Origin: CAYQMF01 sp964418595
GTDB lineage: Bacteria > Planctomycetota > UBA1135 > UBA2386
Direction: 5' to 3'
Assembly (NCBI GenBank): GCA_964418595.1
Contig: CAYQMF010000098.1
Span: 1-25,727 of the forward strand
Length of the DNA: 25,727 nucleotides
Numbering within the stretch: the first letter of the stretch is position 1; every line of letters starts with the position of its first letter. The translations under genes were made by a program, and so were the position numbers. Shown here in pieces: positions 1 through 8,159 of the stretch. The notes under the pieces were generated by a model. The model had not been told where the DNA came from. It made no database searches and was given only the letters and a program-made list of their open reading frames with translations.

Positions 1-741
1 CCCGACACGCTCCTCGAGACGGAGCTGTTCGGACACGAACGCGGTGCCTTCACCGACGCCCAGAAGCAGCGCCGCGGCCGCTTCGAACTGGCCGACGGCG
101 GCACGATCTTCCTCGACGCCATCGACGACCTGCCACTGGCCACCCAGGTCACGCGGCTGCGCGTGATCCAGGAGCGCCAGTACGAGCGGGTCGGTGGCGA
201 GCGCACGGTCCGGGTGGACATCCGGCTGATCTCGGCGACCAAGGTCAGCCTCGTGGATCTGGTCCGGCAGGGCAAGTTCCGCGAGGACCTCTACTACCGA
301 CTCAACGTGGTCCCGGTGCGGTTGCCGTCGCTGCACGAGCGCGACGGCGACATCCCGCTGCTCGTCGAGCACTTCGTCGAGAAGCTGGGAAACGGTCGTT
401 CCTACACGGTGAAGACCGACGTGCTCGAGGCCATGGCCGCGTACTCCTGGCCCGGCAACGTGCGCGAGCTCGAGAACCACATCGCGCAGGCGATCGCCAT
501 GGCCGGCGGCGCGACCGTGCTCAAGAAGGAGCATCTGCTGCCGGTCGACAAGACGCGGCGTGCAGCGCTGGAGCCACCGAGTGAACTGCGCACGCTGCGC
601 GAGGTTCTGGTCGAGGCGGAGCGCGCGCACCTCAAGAGCATCCTGCGCGCGGTGGGGGGGCACCGGACCAAGGCGGCCTCCGTCCTGGGCATCAGCCGCA
701 AGGTCCTGTGGGAGAAGCTGCGCGACTACGGGATCGAATGA
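1..741 (+). CDS. Sigma-54-type AAA+ transcriptional regulator, C-terminal part, motifs altered (5' truncated by window)
   Basis: Frame 1 is open from the first base to a TGA at 739-741, so the N-terminal sensor domain and Walker A lie outside the window. The visible 246 residues are the second half of a bacterial enhancer-binding protein AAA+ domain plus a Fis-type helix-turn-helix at the end (GGHRTKAASVLGISRKVLW). The arginine-finger stretch (FREDLYYRLN) and sensor II (WPGNVRELEN) look normal. Three key motifs do not. The sigma-54-contacting loop reads GAFTDA instead of GAFTGA (43-60), Walker B reads FLDAIDDLP instead of FLDEIGDLP (catalytic Glu to Ala at 118-120), and the sensor I Asn of the usual ATN is Lys (241-243). 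From the PspF literature, loss of the Walker B Glu blocks ATP hydrolysis, so classical sigma-54 activation is doubtful. The stop overlaps the next gene's start (ATGA). The family is certain; the inactivity is inference. Confidence 0.93.
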   Translation, partial: PDTLLETELFGHERGAFTDAQKQRRGRFELADGGTIFLDAIDDLPLATQVTRLRVIQERQYERVGGERTVRVDIRLISATKVSLVDLVRQGKFREDLYYRLNVVPVRLPSLHERDGDIPLLVEHFVEKLGNGRSYTVKTDVLEAMAAYSWPGNVRELENHIAQAIAMAGGATVLKKEHLLPVDKTRRAALEPPSELRTLREVLVEAERAHLKSILRAVGGHRTKAASVLGISRKVLWEKLRDYGIE

Positions 742-2882
742 GCCGGCGCCGCGCGGGGCGCCGCAGCCTGTGCACGGCTCTCCCGGGCTTGTCCTGGCTC
801 CTGAGCCTGGCGCTCGCATCCGCCGGTCCCGCCCAGCAGGTCCCCTCGATGCCGCCGGGGCTCGTGGTCTTTGCCTGGGTGCCTTCCGGACTCGAGGGCG
901 ACGCGGAGGCGATGCAGGCGTTGCGCACACTCGGCGTGCGCGGCGTGATGCTTGGTCCAGGCCAGGACGCCGCCGCTGCCCGGGCAGCCGGCCACGCCGT
1001 CCTCGTCGACCAGCTCGTGGGCAAGGGGATCCTCGAGTTGCGCGAGCCTCAGTTCGCGGCGCTCCGCGATGCGTACGAGCGGGACCGCGACGTGCGCCAT
1101 CTGGCGCGGCCGGGCTGCCTGAGCGATCCGGCGACCGCTGTCGAACTCGCGGTGTGCGCTGCCGGCGCGATGGACGGGCTTACCATCCCGGTCGCGGTGT
1201 CGCTCGGCGACGAGATCTCGACGACACGGCACGCCAACCCGCTGGACTTCTCGTTCTCGCCGGCGGCCCTCTCCGCCCTGCGCGCCGACCTCCGGGTTCG
1301 CTACCCCGACCTGCGGTCGCTGAACACGAGCTGGGGGACGGCATTCACGGAGTGGGAACAGGTGGTGCCGCCGACGGCCGACCAGGCGCGGGCGCAGATG
1401 CGCGCCCGGCCCGGGGAGCTGCCGGCGAACCTGACGGCATGGGCGCACCATCGACGGTTCACCGATGCGTCGTTGGCGCGCGTCGTGACGGATCTCGCGA
1501 CGGCCGTACGAGCACGCTGGCCGGTGCCGTGTGGCCTCACCGGCATCCAGCAGCCGTCGGCCTACGGTGGATCGAACCTCGACCTCCTGCTGCCGGCACT
1601 GGACTTCTTCGAGGCGTACGACATCGGCGGGGCGCGCGATCTCGCGATGAGTCTTGCGCGCCGCGACGCGTGGCAGCTCACGACCGTGTTCTGGCCGGAA
1701 GGCGATCACGCTGCGGCCCTGCTGCAGGCGCGCGTGGCGGATGCGCTCGTGCACGGGATGCGGCTGGTCGTGCCCTGGCACGCGGGCCTGCTGGTGCAGC
1801 GCACGCCGGACGGGATCATCAGCACCGACTACGGTCGCGCGCTGGCCGCTGCGATCGCGCGCGCCGACACCCTCGCGCCGCTCGCGGGGGCGCAGTTCGT
1901 CCGCAGCCCGATCTGGATCGTCGAGGAGCACGCCTCCGTGCAGGCGCACTGGATGCTCGACTCGGCCGGCGATGGCGACACCTGGATCCGCCGCCTGTCG
2001 AGCTACGAGGCGACGCACAGCACGAGTCTGGCGACGCGCCACGCTTGGGTGCGGCTTCTCGAAGACCTCGGTCGGCAGGGGCGCTTCGTTCCGGCGCGTC
2101 GCCTCGCGGAGGCGCTGGCCACCGAGACGCCGCGCGTCGTCGTGCTGCCGGCGCAGATCGCACTCGGCGATGCAACCGTGGCGACGCTCGCCGGGTACGT
2201 GCGGGGCGGGGGCGTCCTGTTGGCCGATGCCACCGTGGGCTTCTACGACGCTGACCTGCACCGGCGCGCGCGTCCGGCCCTCGACGACGTGTTCGGGCTC
2301 GCGCCGCGGCCGGTTCCGGGGCTGCAAGGGCTGCTCGTGCGCGAAGGGGGCGCGGCCGATGGCGTTCGCCTGGCGTCGGGGGCTGCCGTCGCCGAGCGTG
2401 ATGTGATGGCCGAACTCGCCGAGCGCAGCGACACGCTGCGCGTGCAGTGCGAGCATCGCCACGGGCGCGGGCTCGCGGTCTACCTGAACTTCGCCGTCTG
2501 CGAGTACGGGCGGGTGCGCCTCGACCCGGCGCGCATTGCGACGGCGCAGGACCTGAGGCGGCGCGTGCGGCGCGTGCTCGACACCGCCGGCGCGCTCCCG
2601 CCCGTGGAGGTCGCCGCCGCCGGGCTGCCGACCTGCATCGAGAGGGCCGTGCTTCGCGACAGCACCGGCCGGTCCCTGCTCGCCATCCGCGTCAACGCCC
2701 TGGAGTCGCCGCCCCTGATGCGGCAGCTCGTGGCGCGCGGCAAGACCGACGTGACGGTGCACTTCCAGAAGCCGGTTCGCATGCGTCGCCTCGAGGACGG
2801 CATCGTGCTCGGACCCGCAGTGTCGTTCGAGATGGTCCTGGATCCGGCCTGGGGCATCTTCCTCGAGGTGCTCCCGGAGTGA
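738..2882 (+). CDS. Secreted GH42-like beta-galactosidase-type glycoside hydrolase
   Basis: A protein of 714 residues. I chose the ATG at 738, which overlaps the previous stop and opens directly on a signal peptide (Arg-rich start, then LSWLLSLALASAGPAQQ), over the in-frame start at 708. Residues ~40-390 look like a GH42-type TIM barrel: SLGDEIS (candidate acid/base Glu159), then LNTSWGTAFTEWEQVVPPT, then a GIQQPSAYGGSNLD-type stretch and FFEAYDIGG, where the nucleophile would be expected. Residues ~395-600 resemble the GATase-like trimerisation domain of GH42 (VVVLPAQIALGDATV, YVRGGGVLLADATVGFY). A beta-rich C-terminal region follows. It is probably exported and acts on galactosides or plant/algal glycans; the substrate cannot be read from sequence. 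It is likely co-transcribed with the regulator fragment in front of it. Confidence 0.85.
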   Translation: MSRRRAGRRSLCTALPGLSWLLSLALASAGPAQQVPSMPPGLVVFAWVPSGLEGDAEAMQALRTLGVRGVMLGPGQDAAAARAAGHAVLVDQLVGKGILELREPQFAALRDAYERDRDVRHLARPGCLSDPATAVELAVCAAGAMDGLTIPVAVSLGDEISTTRHANPLDFSFSPAALSALRADLRVRYPDLRSLNTSWGTAFTEWEQVVPPTADQARAQMRARPGELPANLTAWAHHRRFTDASLARVVTDLATAVRARWPVPCGLTGIQQPSAYGGSNLDLLLPALDFFEAYDIGGARDLAMSLARRDAWQLTTVFWPEGDHAAALLQARVADALVHGMRLVVPWHAGLLVQRTPDGIISTDYGRALAAAIARADTLAPLAGAQFVRSPIWIVEEHASVQAHWMLDSAGDGDTWIRRLSSYEATHSTSLATRHAWVRLLEDLGRQGRFVPARRLAEALATETPRVVVLPAQIALGDATVATLAGYVRGGGVLLADATVGFYDADLHRRARPALDDVFGLAPRPVPGLQGLLVREGGAADGVRLASGAAVAERDVMAELAERSDTLRVQCEHRHGRGLAVYLNFAVCEYGRVRLDPARIATAQDLRRRVRRVLDTAGALPPVEVAAAGLPTCIERAVLRDSTGRSLLAIRVNALESPPLMRQLVARGKTDVTVHFQKPVRMRRLEDGIVLGPAVSFEMVLDPAWGIFLEVLPE

Positions 2883-2889
2883 AGGTCTC

Positions 2890-3702
2890 ATGAGGATCGC
2901 CGGCACGCTCATCCACGCCGCGTGCGACGACGATCGTCGAGAGACGTTCCTGGTCTCCGACCTGCACGTGCCGCAGCAGGGGGGCACGGTGCTCGCGCGC
3001 CTGCAGGTGCTGCTCGCCGAGGTCGCACGGCGGGGAGCGCACGCCCGTCTGGTGGTGCTCGGCGACCTGTTCGAAGCGCTGGTCAACGAGCGCCAGCTTC
3101 GGGCCGGTCGATGGCCGGAACTCCTGCGCTCGCTGCGCGCGGTAGCCGATGCGGGCGTGTCGGTGACGGTCCTGCACGGCAACCGCGACTTCATGCTCGG
3201 CAGGCACTTCGCGCGCGCCACGGCGGCGCGCGTCCTCGCCGGCGGCCTGGACCTGCACCTCGACGGTCAGCGTGCGGTCCTCCTGCACGGCGATGAGCTC
3301 TGCACGAACGACCTGCCCTACCAGCGCTCCAAGCGCTGGATGCGCAGTTGGATGGCGCGCACGCTGTGCCGTCTCCTCCCGCGTCGGGGCGCCGACTGGG
3401 TCGCGTCGGTCGCCCGCCGCAAGAGCGGGGAGTCGACGCGCCAGGGGGACCCGGCGCGCTTTGCGCCGGTGGTCGATGCCGTGGGCGAAGCGTTCGCGGC
3501 TGGCTACCGCCACCTGGTGTTCGGCCACGTCCACACGCCCGGGCGCGGCACGGTCGGCGAGGGCGAGTACCTGGTCCTGCCGGCGTTCGACGAGGATCCC
3601 GTCTACGTCACGCACGTGCGCGGCGAGGCGATGCGCTTCCGCGCCCTCGGCGAGGCTGCGGATCGGACCTATGGCCCGCTCGAGTTCGCCGCGCCCTGGT
3701 AG
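2890..3702 (+). CDS. lpxH: UDP-2,3-diacylglucosamine hydrolase-like metallophosphoesterase
   Basis: A protein of 270 residues, the usual LpxH size range. It shows the calcineurin-like metal motifs in order: SDLH (Asp24, His26), GDLFE (Asp59), GNRDF (Asn98), HGDELCTND (His133) and GHVH (His213, His215). The FMLGRHF stretch after GNRD and the LCTND...YQRSKRW segment are specific to LpxH rather than generic phosphoesterases. LpxH cleaves UDP-2,3-diacylglucosamine to lipid X on the inner face of the inner membrane, the fourth step of lipid A synthesis. The start ATG lies 7 nt after the preceding stop, with GGAG at 2876-2879 as a plausible ribosome site. LpxH-family paralogues of other function exist, so the activity is likely, not proven. 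Confidence 0.85.
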   Translation: MRIAGTLIHAACDDDRRETFLVSDLHVPQQGGTVLARLQVLLAEVARRGAHARLVVLGDLFEALVNERQLRAGRWPELLRSLRAVADAGVSVTVLHGNRDFMLGRHFARATAARVLAGGLDLHLDGQRAVLLHGDELCTNDLPYQRSKRWMRSWMARTLCRLLPRRGADWVASVARRKSGESTRQGDPARFAPVVDAVGEAFAAGYRHLVFGHVHTPGRGTVGEGEYLVLPAFDEDPVYVTHVRGEAMRFRALGEAADRTYGPLEFAAPW

Positions 3703-3763
3703 GCGCGCCGCGAGCGTCAGGCTTCCCGCGCCTGGGCTGGTCGCCTATCCTCCCGCGCCCTCG

Positions 3764-4456
3764 ATGGTCCAGGATCCGACATCCCCAGAGCCTTCCGACG
3801 TGGTGGCCATCGACGGCCCGTCCGGAGCGGGCAAGAGCACGGTCGCCAGGTTGCTCGCCGGCCGGCTCGGCTTTGCCTACCTCGACACCGGCGCGATGTA
3901 CCGCGCCGTGACCTGGCACTTCCTCGAGAACCAGCACAACGATCTCAGTGACACGGCGACGACGGCGGCGCTCCTGCGTGAGTTGCGCATGGAAGTGGTG
4001 CCGGGGGGGAGGATCCTGGTCGGCGGGCGGGACGTGACGAGTCACCTGCGCTCGCGCGAGGTCGAAGCCCGCGTGTCGGGTGTCTCGGCGCTGCCCGTGG
4101 TGCGCGCCCACATGCGCGTGCTGCAGCGGCGCATCGCGGCGGCCGGTCCGGTGGTCGCGGAGGGCCGGGACACGACGTCGGTGGTCTTCCCTGCGGCACG
4201 CTGGAAGTTCTTTCTCGATGCCGATCCGGAGGCACGCGGTCATCGGCGGTTCCTCGAGGTGCGGGCCAAGGGTCGCGAGGTCAGCGAAGCGGAAGTGCTG
4301 GAGGAGATGGCGGTGCGCGACCGCCTCGACAGCACGCGCAGCGATGCACCGCTCACCAAGACCGCCGAGGCGCGCTACCTGGACGCCACGGCCCTGTCCC
4401 CGGAGGAGGTGGTCGCGGCGATGCTGGCGGAGATCCACCGGACGGGGACGGCGTGA
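3764..4456 (+). CDS. cmk: Cytidylate kinase
   Basis: A protein of 230 residues, normal for bacterial CMP kinases. It phosphorylates CMP and dCMP with ATP for nucleotide supply. The N-terminus carries the P-loop IDGPSGAGKST, followed by the family signature YLDTGAMYRAVTW. The CMP-binding region reads VAEGRDTTSVVFP, where most homologues have GRDIGTVVFP. The lid has RRFLEVRAKG and the substrate-binding RDRLDSTRSDAPLTK. The reading frame is open further upstream, but homology starts just after the ATG at 3764, which is therefore chosen. The TGA stop overlaps the GTG start of the acyltransferase by 4 nt. The order cmk, plsC, rpsA is a known conserved bacterial cluster. Confidence 0.93.
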   Translation: MVQDPTSPEPSDVVAIDGPSGAGKSTVARLLAGRLGFAYLDTGAMYRAVTWHFLENQHNDLSDTATTAALLRELRMEVVPGGRILVGGRDVTSHLRSREVEARVSGVSALPVVRAHMRVLQRRIAAAGPVVAEGRDTTSVVFPAARWKFFLDADPEARGHRRFLEVRAKGREVSEAEVLEEMAVRDRLDSTRSDAPLTKTAEARYLDATALSPEEVVAAMLAEIHRTGTA

Positions 4457-5253
4457 GCGCGTACGGGTTCTGGCGGATCGTGGTCGGCGGGACGATCGCC
4501 ACCCTCTTCCGGGTGCGCGTGGAGGGCCGGGAGCACGTGCCGCGCACGGGTCCCGTGGTGCTGGTCCCGAACCACACGAGCTTCCTCGACCCTCCGATCG
4601 TGGGGTGGGGGAGCCCCCGGCCGGTGCGCTTCATGGCCCGGGCCAGCCTCGGCAACAGCCGGATCCTGAAGTGGTGGATGGCGCAGGTCGGCGTGGTCCT
4701 CATCGACCGGGATGCACCGGCGCGCACGACCTTCGGCGAGTCGCTGAAGCTCCTCGTGCGGGGCGACCTGATGGCCGTGTTCCCGGAGGGGACGCGCAGC
4801 CGGGACGGACGACTCGCCGAGTTCAAGAAGGGCATCCTGATGCTTCTGGACAAATCCGGCGCAATCGCCGTGCCCACAGGTATCATCGGCGCCTTCGAGG
4901 CTTGGCCTCGCCACCGCAAGCTGCCGCGTTTCCCTGCCTGTCGCGTTCGCTTTGGTCCGCCCATGACGGCGGCCGAAGTCTGCGCTCCCGGAGGACTCGA
5001 GCGCCTGCGTGGGGCGGTCGCCGCCCTGTCTGGCCAGGACCTCGCACCCATCGTCGCGTCTTCCGGTACCGCCTCCGGCGACGCGGCGAGTTCGTCTGGT
5101 TCTTTGCCGCCTCGTCTCCCCGTCGACTCGGAGTCGCGCGGGGCAACCACGTCGCAGCCGGGCGGTCCGACTGCACCCATCCCCGATGCGCAGGCCCCGC
5201 CGTCCGACCCCGGGCCCCGCAGCGGTTCTTCGTTCAACTCATCTGGTCGGTAG
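4453..5253 (+). CDS. plsC: 1-acyl-sn-glycerol-3-phosphate acyltransferase with low-complexity C-terminal tail
   Basis: GTG start within GTGA, overlapping the cmk stop. A protein of 266 residues. The PlsC/LPLAT motifs are present: NHTSFLD (the H-x4-D catalytic motif, about residue 40), the FMARASLG region (motif II), VFPEGTRSRDG (motif III) and IAVPTGI (motif IV). The enzyme acylates lysophosphatidic acid to phosphatidic acid at the membrane. Family homology ends near residue 195. The last ~70 residues are rich in Ser, Pro and Gly, with no recognisable domain, and are probably disordered. I checked the other frames over this tail for a frameshift and saw no homologous continuation. The next gene, rpsA, starts 39 nt downstream. 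Confidence 0.9.
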   Translation: MSAYGFWRIVVGGTIATLFRVRVEGREHVPRTGPVVLVPNHTSFLDPPIVGWGSPRPVRFMARASLGNSRILKWWMAQVGVVLIDRDAPARTTFGESLKLLVRGDLMAVFPEGTRSRDGRLAEFKKGILMLLDKSGAIAVPTGIIGAFEAWPRHRKLPRFPACRVRFGPPMTAAEVCAPGGLERLRGAVAALSGQDLAPIVASSGTASGDAASSSGSLPPRLPVDSESRGATTSQPGGPTAPIPDAQAPPSDPGPRSGSSFNSSGR

Positions 5254-5292
5254 CCGGCTCGTCCGGCGGTTCCCTCTTCTCAAACCCCATTG

Positions 5293-7092
5293 ATGCAAGG
5301 CAAGCAGCTAGTCAAGAAGTTCGCGATGGATCCCGCGGAGCTGGATCGTCTCGCCGGCGAGGTGATGTCCTCCTCGCAGATCGCCGACCTGGATCAGGCG
5401 ATCGCAGCAACCGTCAACGACATCGTGCCGAACCAGATCGTGAAGGGCACGGTCCTCCGCGTGCTGGAGGACGGCACCGTCGTGGTCGACGTGCGCTACA
5501 AGTCCGAGGGTCGCCTGACCCTCGACGAATTCGAGGATCCCACCGCCGTGAAGACCGGCCTCGTGATCGAGGCGCTGGTCGAGGACATCGCTGACTCGGA
5601 AGGCTACATCGCGCTGAGCAAGCGCAAGGCCGATCGCATCCGTGGCTGGGAGCAGATCATCCTGACCCACAAGGAGGGTGATCAGGTGCGCGGCATGGTC
5701 CTGCGCAAGATCAAGGGCGGCCTGCTCGTGGACATCGGCGTCCCGGTGTTCCTGCCGGCGTCGCAGGTCAACATCCGCCGCAGCGGCGATATCGGCGAGT
5801 GGATCGGCAAGGAGGTCGATGCGCGCATCATCAAGATCGACGAGGAGCGCATGAACATCGTCGTCTCGCGCCGCCGCCTGATCGAAGAGGACCGCGAGAA
5901 GCTCAAGAAGTCGCTGCTCTCCGAGATCGAGGAGGGTCAGGTCCGCACCGGTGTCGTCAAGAACATCGCCGACTTCGGCGTGTTCGTCGACCTCGGCGGG
6001 CTCGACGGCCTCCTGCACATCACCGACATGTCCTGGGGTCGCATCAACCATCCGTCCGAGATGGTGGCGATCGACCAGGAGGTCGAGGTCAAGGTGCTCA
6101 AGATCGACCGCGAGCGCGAGCGCATCGCCCTCGGCATGAAGCAGAAGACGCCTTCGCCGTGGGAGAACATCGACACCAAGTACGCGGTCAACGCCCGCGT
6201 CACGGGCGAGGTCACGAACCTCATGTCGTACGGCGCCTTCGTCAAGCTGGAGGACGGCGTCGAGGGACTCGTCCACATCTCCGAGATGTCCTGGACCAAG
6301 CGCGTCAACCACCCGAGCGAGGTCGTCAAGGTCGGCGATCACGTCGAGGTGCTGGTGCTCGAGGTCAACAAGGAGAAGCAGGAGATCAGCCTCGGCATGA
6401 AGCAGACCGAGGTGAACCCCTGGATGATGGTGTCCGACAACTACCCCCCGGGCACGGTCATCCGCGGCAAGGTGCGCAACCTCACCAACTACGGTGCGTT
6501 CATCGAGCTGCAGGAGGGCATCGACGGCCTGCTCCACATCACGGACATGTCGTGGACCAAGAAGGTCACGCATCCGTCCGAGGTCGTGAAGAAGGGCGAC
6601 GAGATCGAGTGCGTGGTGCTCTCGGTCGATCAGGACAAGAAGCGCATCGCGCTCGGCCTCAAGCAACTCAGTGCCGACCCGTGGCAGAGTGACATCCCGG
6701 CGCGCTACCACATCGGCGACAGCGTGCCCGGCACTGTCACGAAGATCACCAACTTCGGTGTGTTCGTGTCGCTCGAGGAGGGCCTCGAGGGTCTCCTGCA
6801 CATCTCCGAGCTGGCCGACCACAAGGTCGACAACCCGGAGGACGTGGTGAAGGCCGGCCAGCGTGTGGAGGTCCGCGTCATCAAGATCGATCCCGACGAA
6901 CGCAAGATCGGGCTCACGCTGATCAACCCGCACTTCGACACGGACGCCGCGCCGGGTGAGTCGACTGCCGCGCCGGAAGGCGAGGTCGCCGCGCCGACGC
7001 CGTCCCTCGGATCGCTCGCGAGCCAGCTCAAGAACTTCGGCGAGCGCGTCGCGGAGCGCGAGAAGCGCGCCCGCGACGAGGGCTCCGACTGA
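5293..7092 (+). CDS. rpsA: 30S ribosomal protein S1
   Basis: A protein of 599 residues with six S1 (OB-fold) RNA-binding repeats starting near residues 51, 129, 215, 300, 387 and 475. The last four share the strong GxVxxxxxxGxFVxLxxGxxGLLHIT/SEMSW pattern, as in six-repeat S1 proteins. S1 binds the 30S subunit and helps recruit mRNAs with weak Shine-Dalgarno sites. I chose the ATG at 5293; a TTG directly precedes it and another ATG sits at 5326. No clear Shine-Dalgarno is visible upstream, which is common for rpsA. The tail after residue ~545 is Ala/Pro/Glu-rich and ends in charged residues. The stop overlaps the next ATG by one base (TGATG). Confidence 0.97.
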   Translation: MQGKQLVKKFAMDPAELDRLAGEVMSSSQIADLDQAIAATVNDIVPNQIVKGTVLRVLEDGTVVVDVRYKSEGRLTLDEFEDPTAVKTGLVIEALVEDIADSEGYIALSKRKADRIRGWEQIILTHKEGDQVRGMVLRKIKGGLLVDIGVPVFLPASQVNIRRSGDIGEWIGKEVDARIIKIDEERMNIVVSRRRLIEEDREKLKKSLLSEIEEGQVRTGVVKNIADFGVFVDLGGLDGLLHITDMSWGRINHPSEMVAIDQEVEVKVLKIDRERERIALGMKQKTPSPWENIDTKYAVNARVTGEVTNLMSYGAFVKLEDGVEGLVHISEMSWTKRVNHPSEVVKVGDHVEVLVLEVNKEKQEISLGMKQTEVNPWMMVSDNYPPGTVIRGKVRNLTNYGAFIELQEGIDGLLHITDMSWTKKVTHPSEVVKKGDEIECVVLSVDQDKKRIALGLKQLSADPWQSDIPARYHIGDSVPGTVTKITNFGVFVSLEEGLEGLLHISELADHKVDNPEDVVKAGQRVEVRVIKIDPDERKIGLTLINPHFDTDAAPGESTAAPEGEVAAPTPSLGSLASQLKNFGERVAEREKRARDEGSD

Positions 7093-8105
7093 TGCAACCA
7101 GCGCCGCATCTCGCGGTGCTGGTTTCACTCCTCGGCGGCTGCGTCGTCGTCGAGGAGCGTCCCGTCGCCGGCCCGATCGCGGCCGCGCCCGTCGCCATTC
7201 CGCTGGCCGCAGCGGGGACATCCTCCGACGCACCGCACGATCTCTACTACGGGAGCGTGCTGCAGCAGATGCGCGCCGCGTGGCTCGACCGCGATCCGGC
7301 GCGGTTGCGCGGGCTGCTGGACCAGCACGACCGCGCGGATTCCCCGAGCTGGACGCGCACGCAGTTCGCGGGCTTCCGGGGCGCGGCGCTGGCGCTCGAG
7401 TTCGAGTCCCTGGTCGCGACCCGCGGTTCGATCGGGCTCGCCGGCATCAGTCCGGCGCTGGGTGAGCCGATCACCGGGACGGTCTTGCTGGGGCCGCTGA
7501 CGGCCCCGATCCGCCTTGGCGGAGGCGACGACAAGAACCCCGCCCAGTTCCTCGTGACGCTCGAGTTGAACGACCGCGACGCGTTCGGTGACACCGCCAC
7601 CCACCGCAACAGTGCGATCATCCGTCTGCCGGCACCGGTCGACTTCACCGCCGGCGGTACGGCGGAGCTGCCCTTCTCCGTGGCGGCTCCGGCCGCGGGC
7701 AGCATCCTGCGCACGCTGCGCATCGCGGTCGATCTCCTCCCCGGGCTCGTGCTCGTGGGTGGCGAGCCGGTGCCCAACGCCCGGGTGCGGGTGGCGGCAA
7801 GTGAGCAGACCTTGTTCCCGCGCGGCGTGGAGCCGATCCGCGACCGGCCGCTGGTCACCCTGCGCAACGCTCTGCAGTCGGGCGCGTCCCGTCACTTCGC
7901 CAACGCCTACCTCGCGGCCTACTTCTTGGGCACCGAGGGCAGCGTGGCGGACCGCGAAGCGGCGTTGACGGCGCTCCTCGATCGCATCCGTCTCGGTCGG
8001 CCCGATCAGGTGCGCATGGCGATCGCAGCGGGGGCGCTGCTCGCGCCGGATGGTCCGGGTGGTGCGGACCGGGCCGCGTGGTTGCGCTGGTGGGATGCGC
8101 GGTGA
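7092..8105 (+). CDS. Putative lipoprotein of unknown function
   Basis: A protein of 337 residues. The ATG overlaps the rpsA stop, so translation is probably coupled. The N-terminus is a short lipoprotein signal peptide with lipobox LGGC (Cys17), so it is likely anchored in the outer or inner membrane facing the periplasm. After a short Ala/Pro linker the protein has a mixed alpha/beta region (an LYYGSVLQQMRAAWLDRD helix, then a beta-rich part with VTLELNDRD and SAIIRLPAPVDFTAGGTAELPFSV). The C-terminal ~90 residues are helical and could form HEAT-like repeats. I do not recognise the family. Its place between rpsA and tyrS gives no functional clue. Confidence 0.82.
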   Translation: MQPAPHLAVLVSLLGGCVVVEERPVAGPIAAAPVAIPLAAAGTSSDAPHDLYYGSVLQQMRAAWLDRDPARLRGLLDQHDRADSPSWTRTQFAGFRGAALALEFESLVATRGSIGLAGISPALGEPITGTVLLGPLTAPIRLGGGDDKNPAQFLVTLELNDRDAFGDTATHRNSAIIRLPAPVDFTAGGTAELPFSVAAPAAGSILRTLRIAVDLLPGLVLVGGEPVPNARVRVAASEQTLFPRGVEPIRDRPLVTLRNALQSGASRHFANAYLAAYFLGTEGSVADREAALTALLDRIRLGRPDQVRMAIAAGALLAPDGPGGADRAAWLRWWDAR

Positions 8106-8159
8106 ATCGCGCGCGCCGCGGGTCGCGGTGGCGTGGCCGACGCGTAGAGTGCCCGCGCC

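Noticed and set aside
560..2254. Long plus-strand open frame in another phase over the regulator and GH42-like gene
   Set aside because: Arg/Ala/Gly-rich shadow translation typical of GC-rich DNA; the other frame carries clear domain motifs.
726..3221. 831-residue minus-strand open frame
   Set aside because: Antisense shadow of the GH42-like and LpxH genes, with no recognisable motif.
5308..7233. 641-residue minus-strand open frame opposite rpsA
   Set aside because: Repetitive Asp/Leu/Val/His pattern is the antisense of S1 repeats; rpsA is certain.
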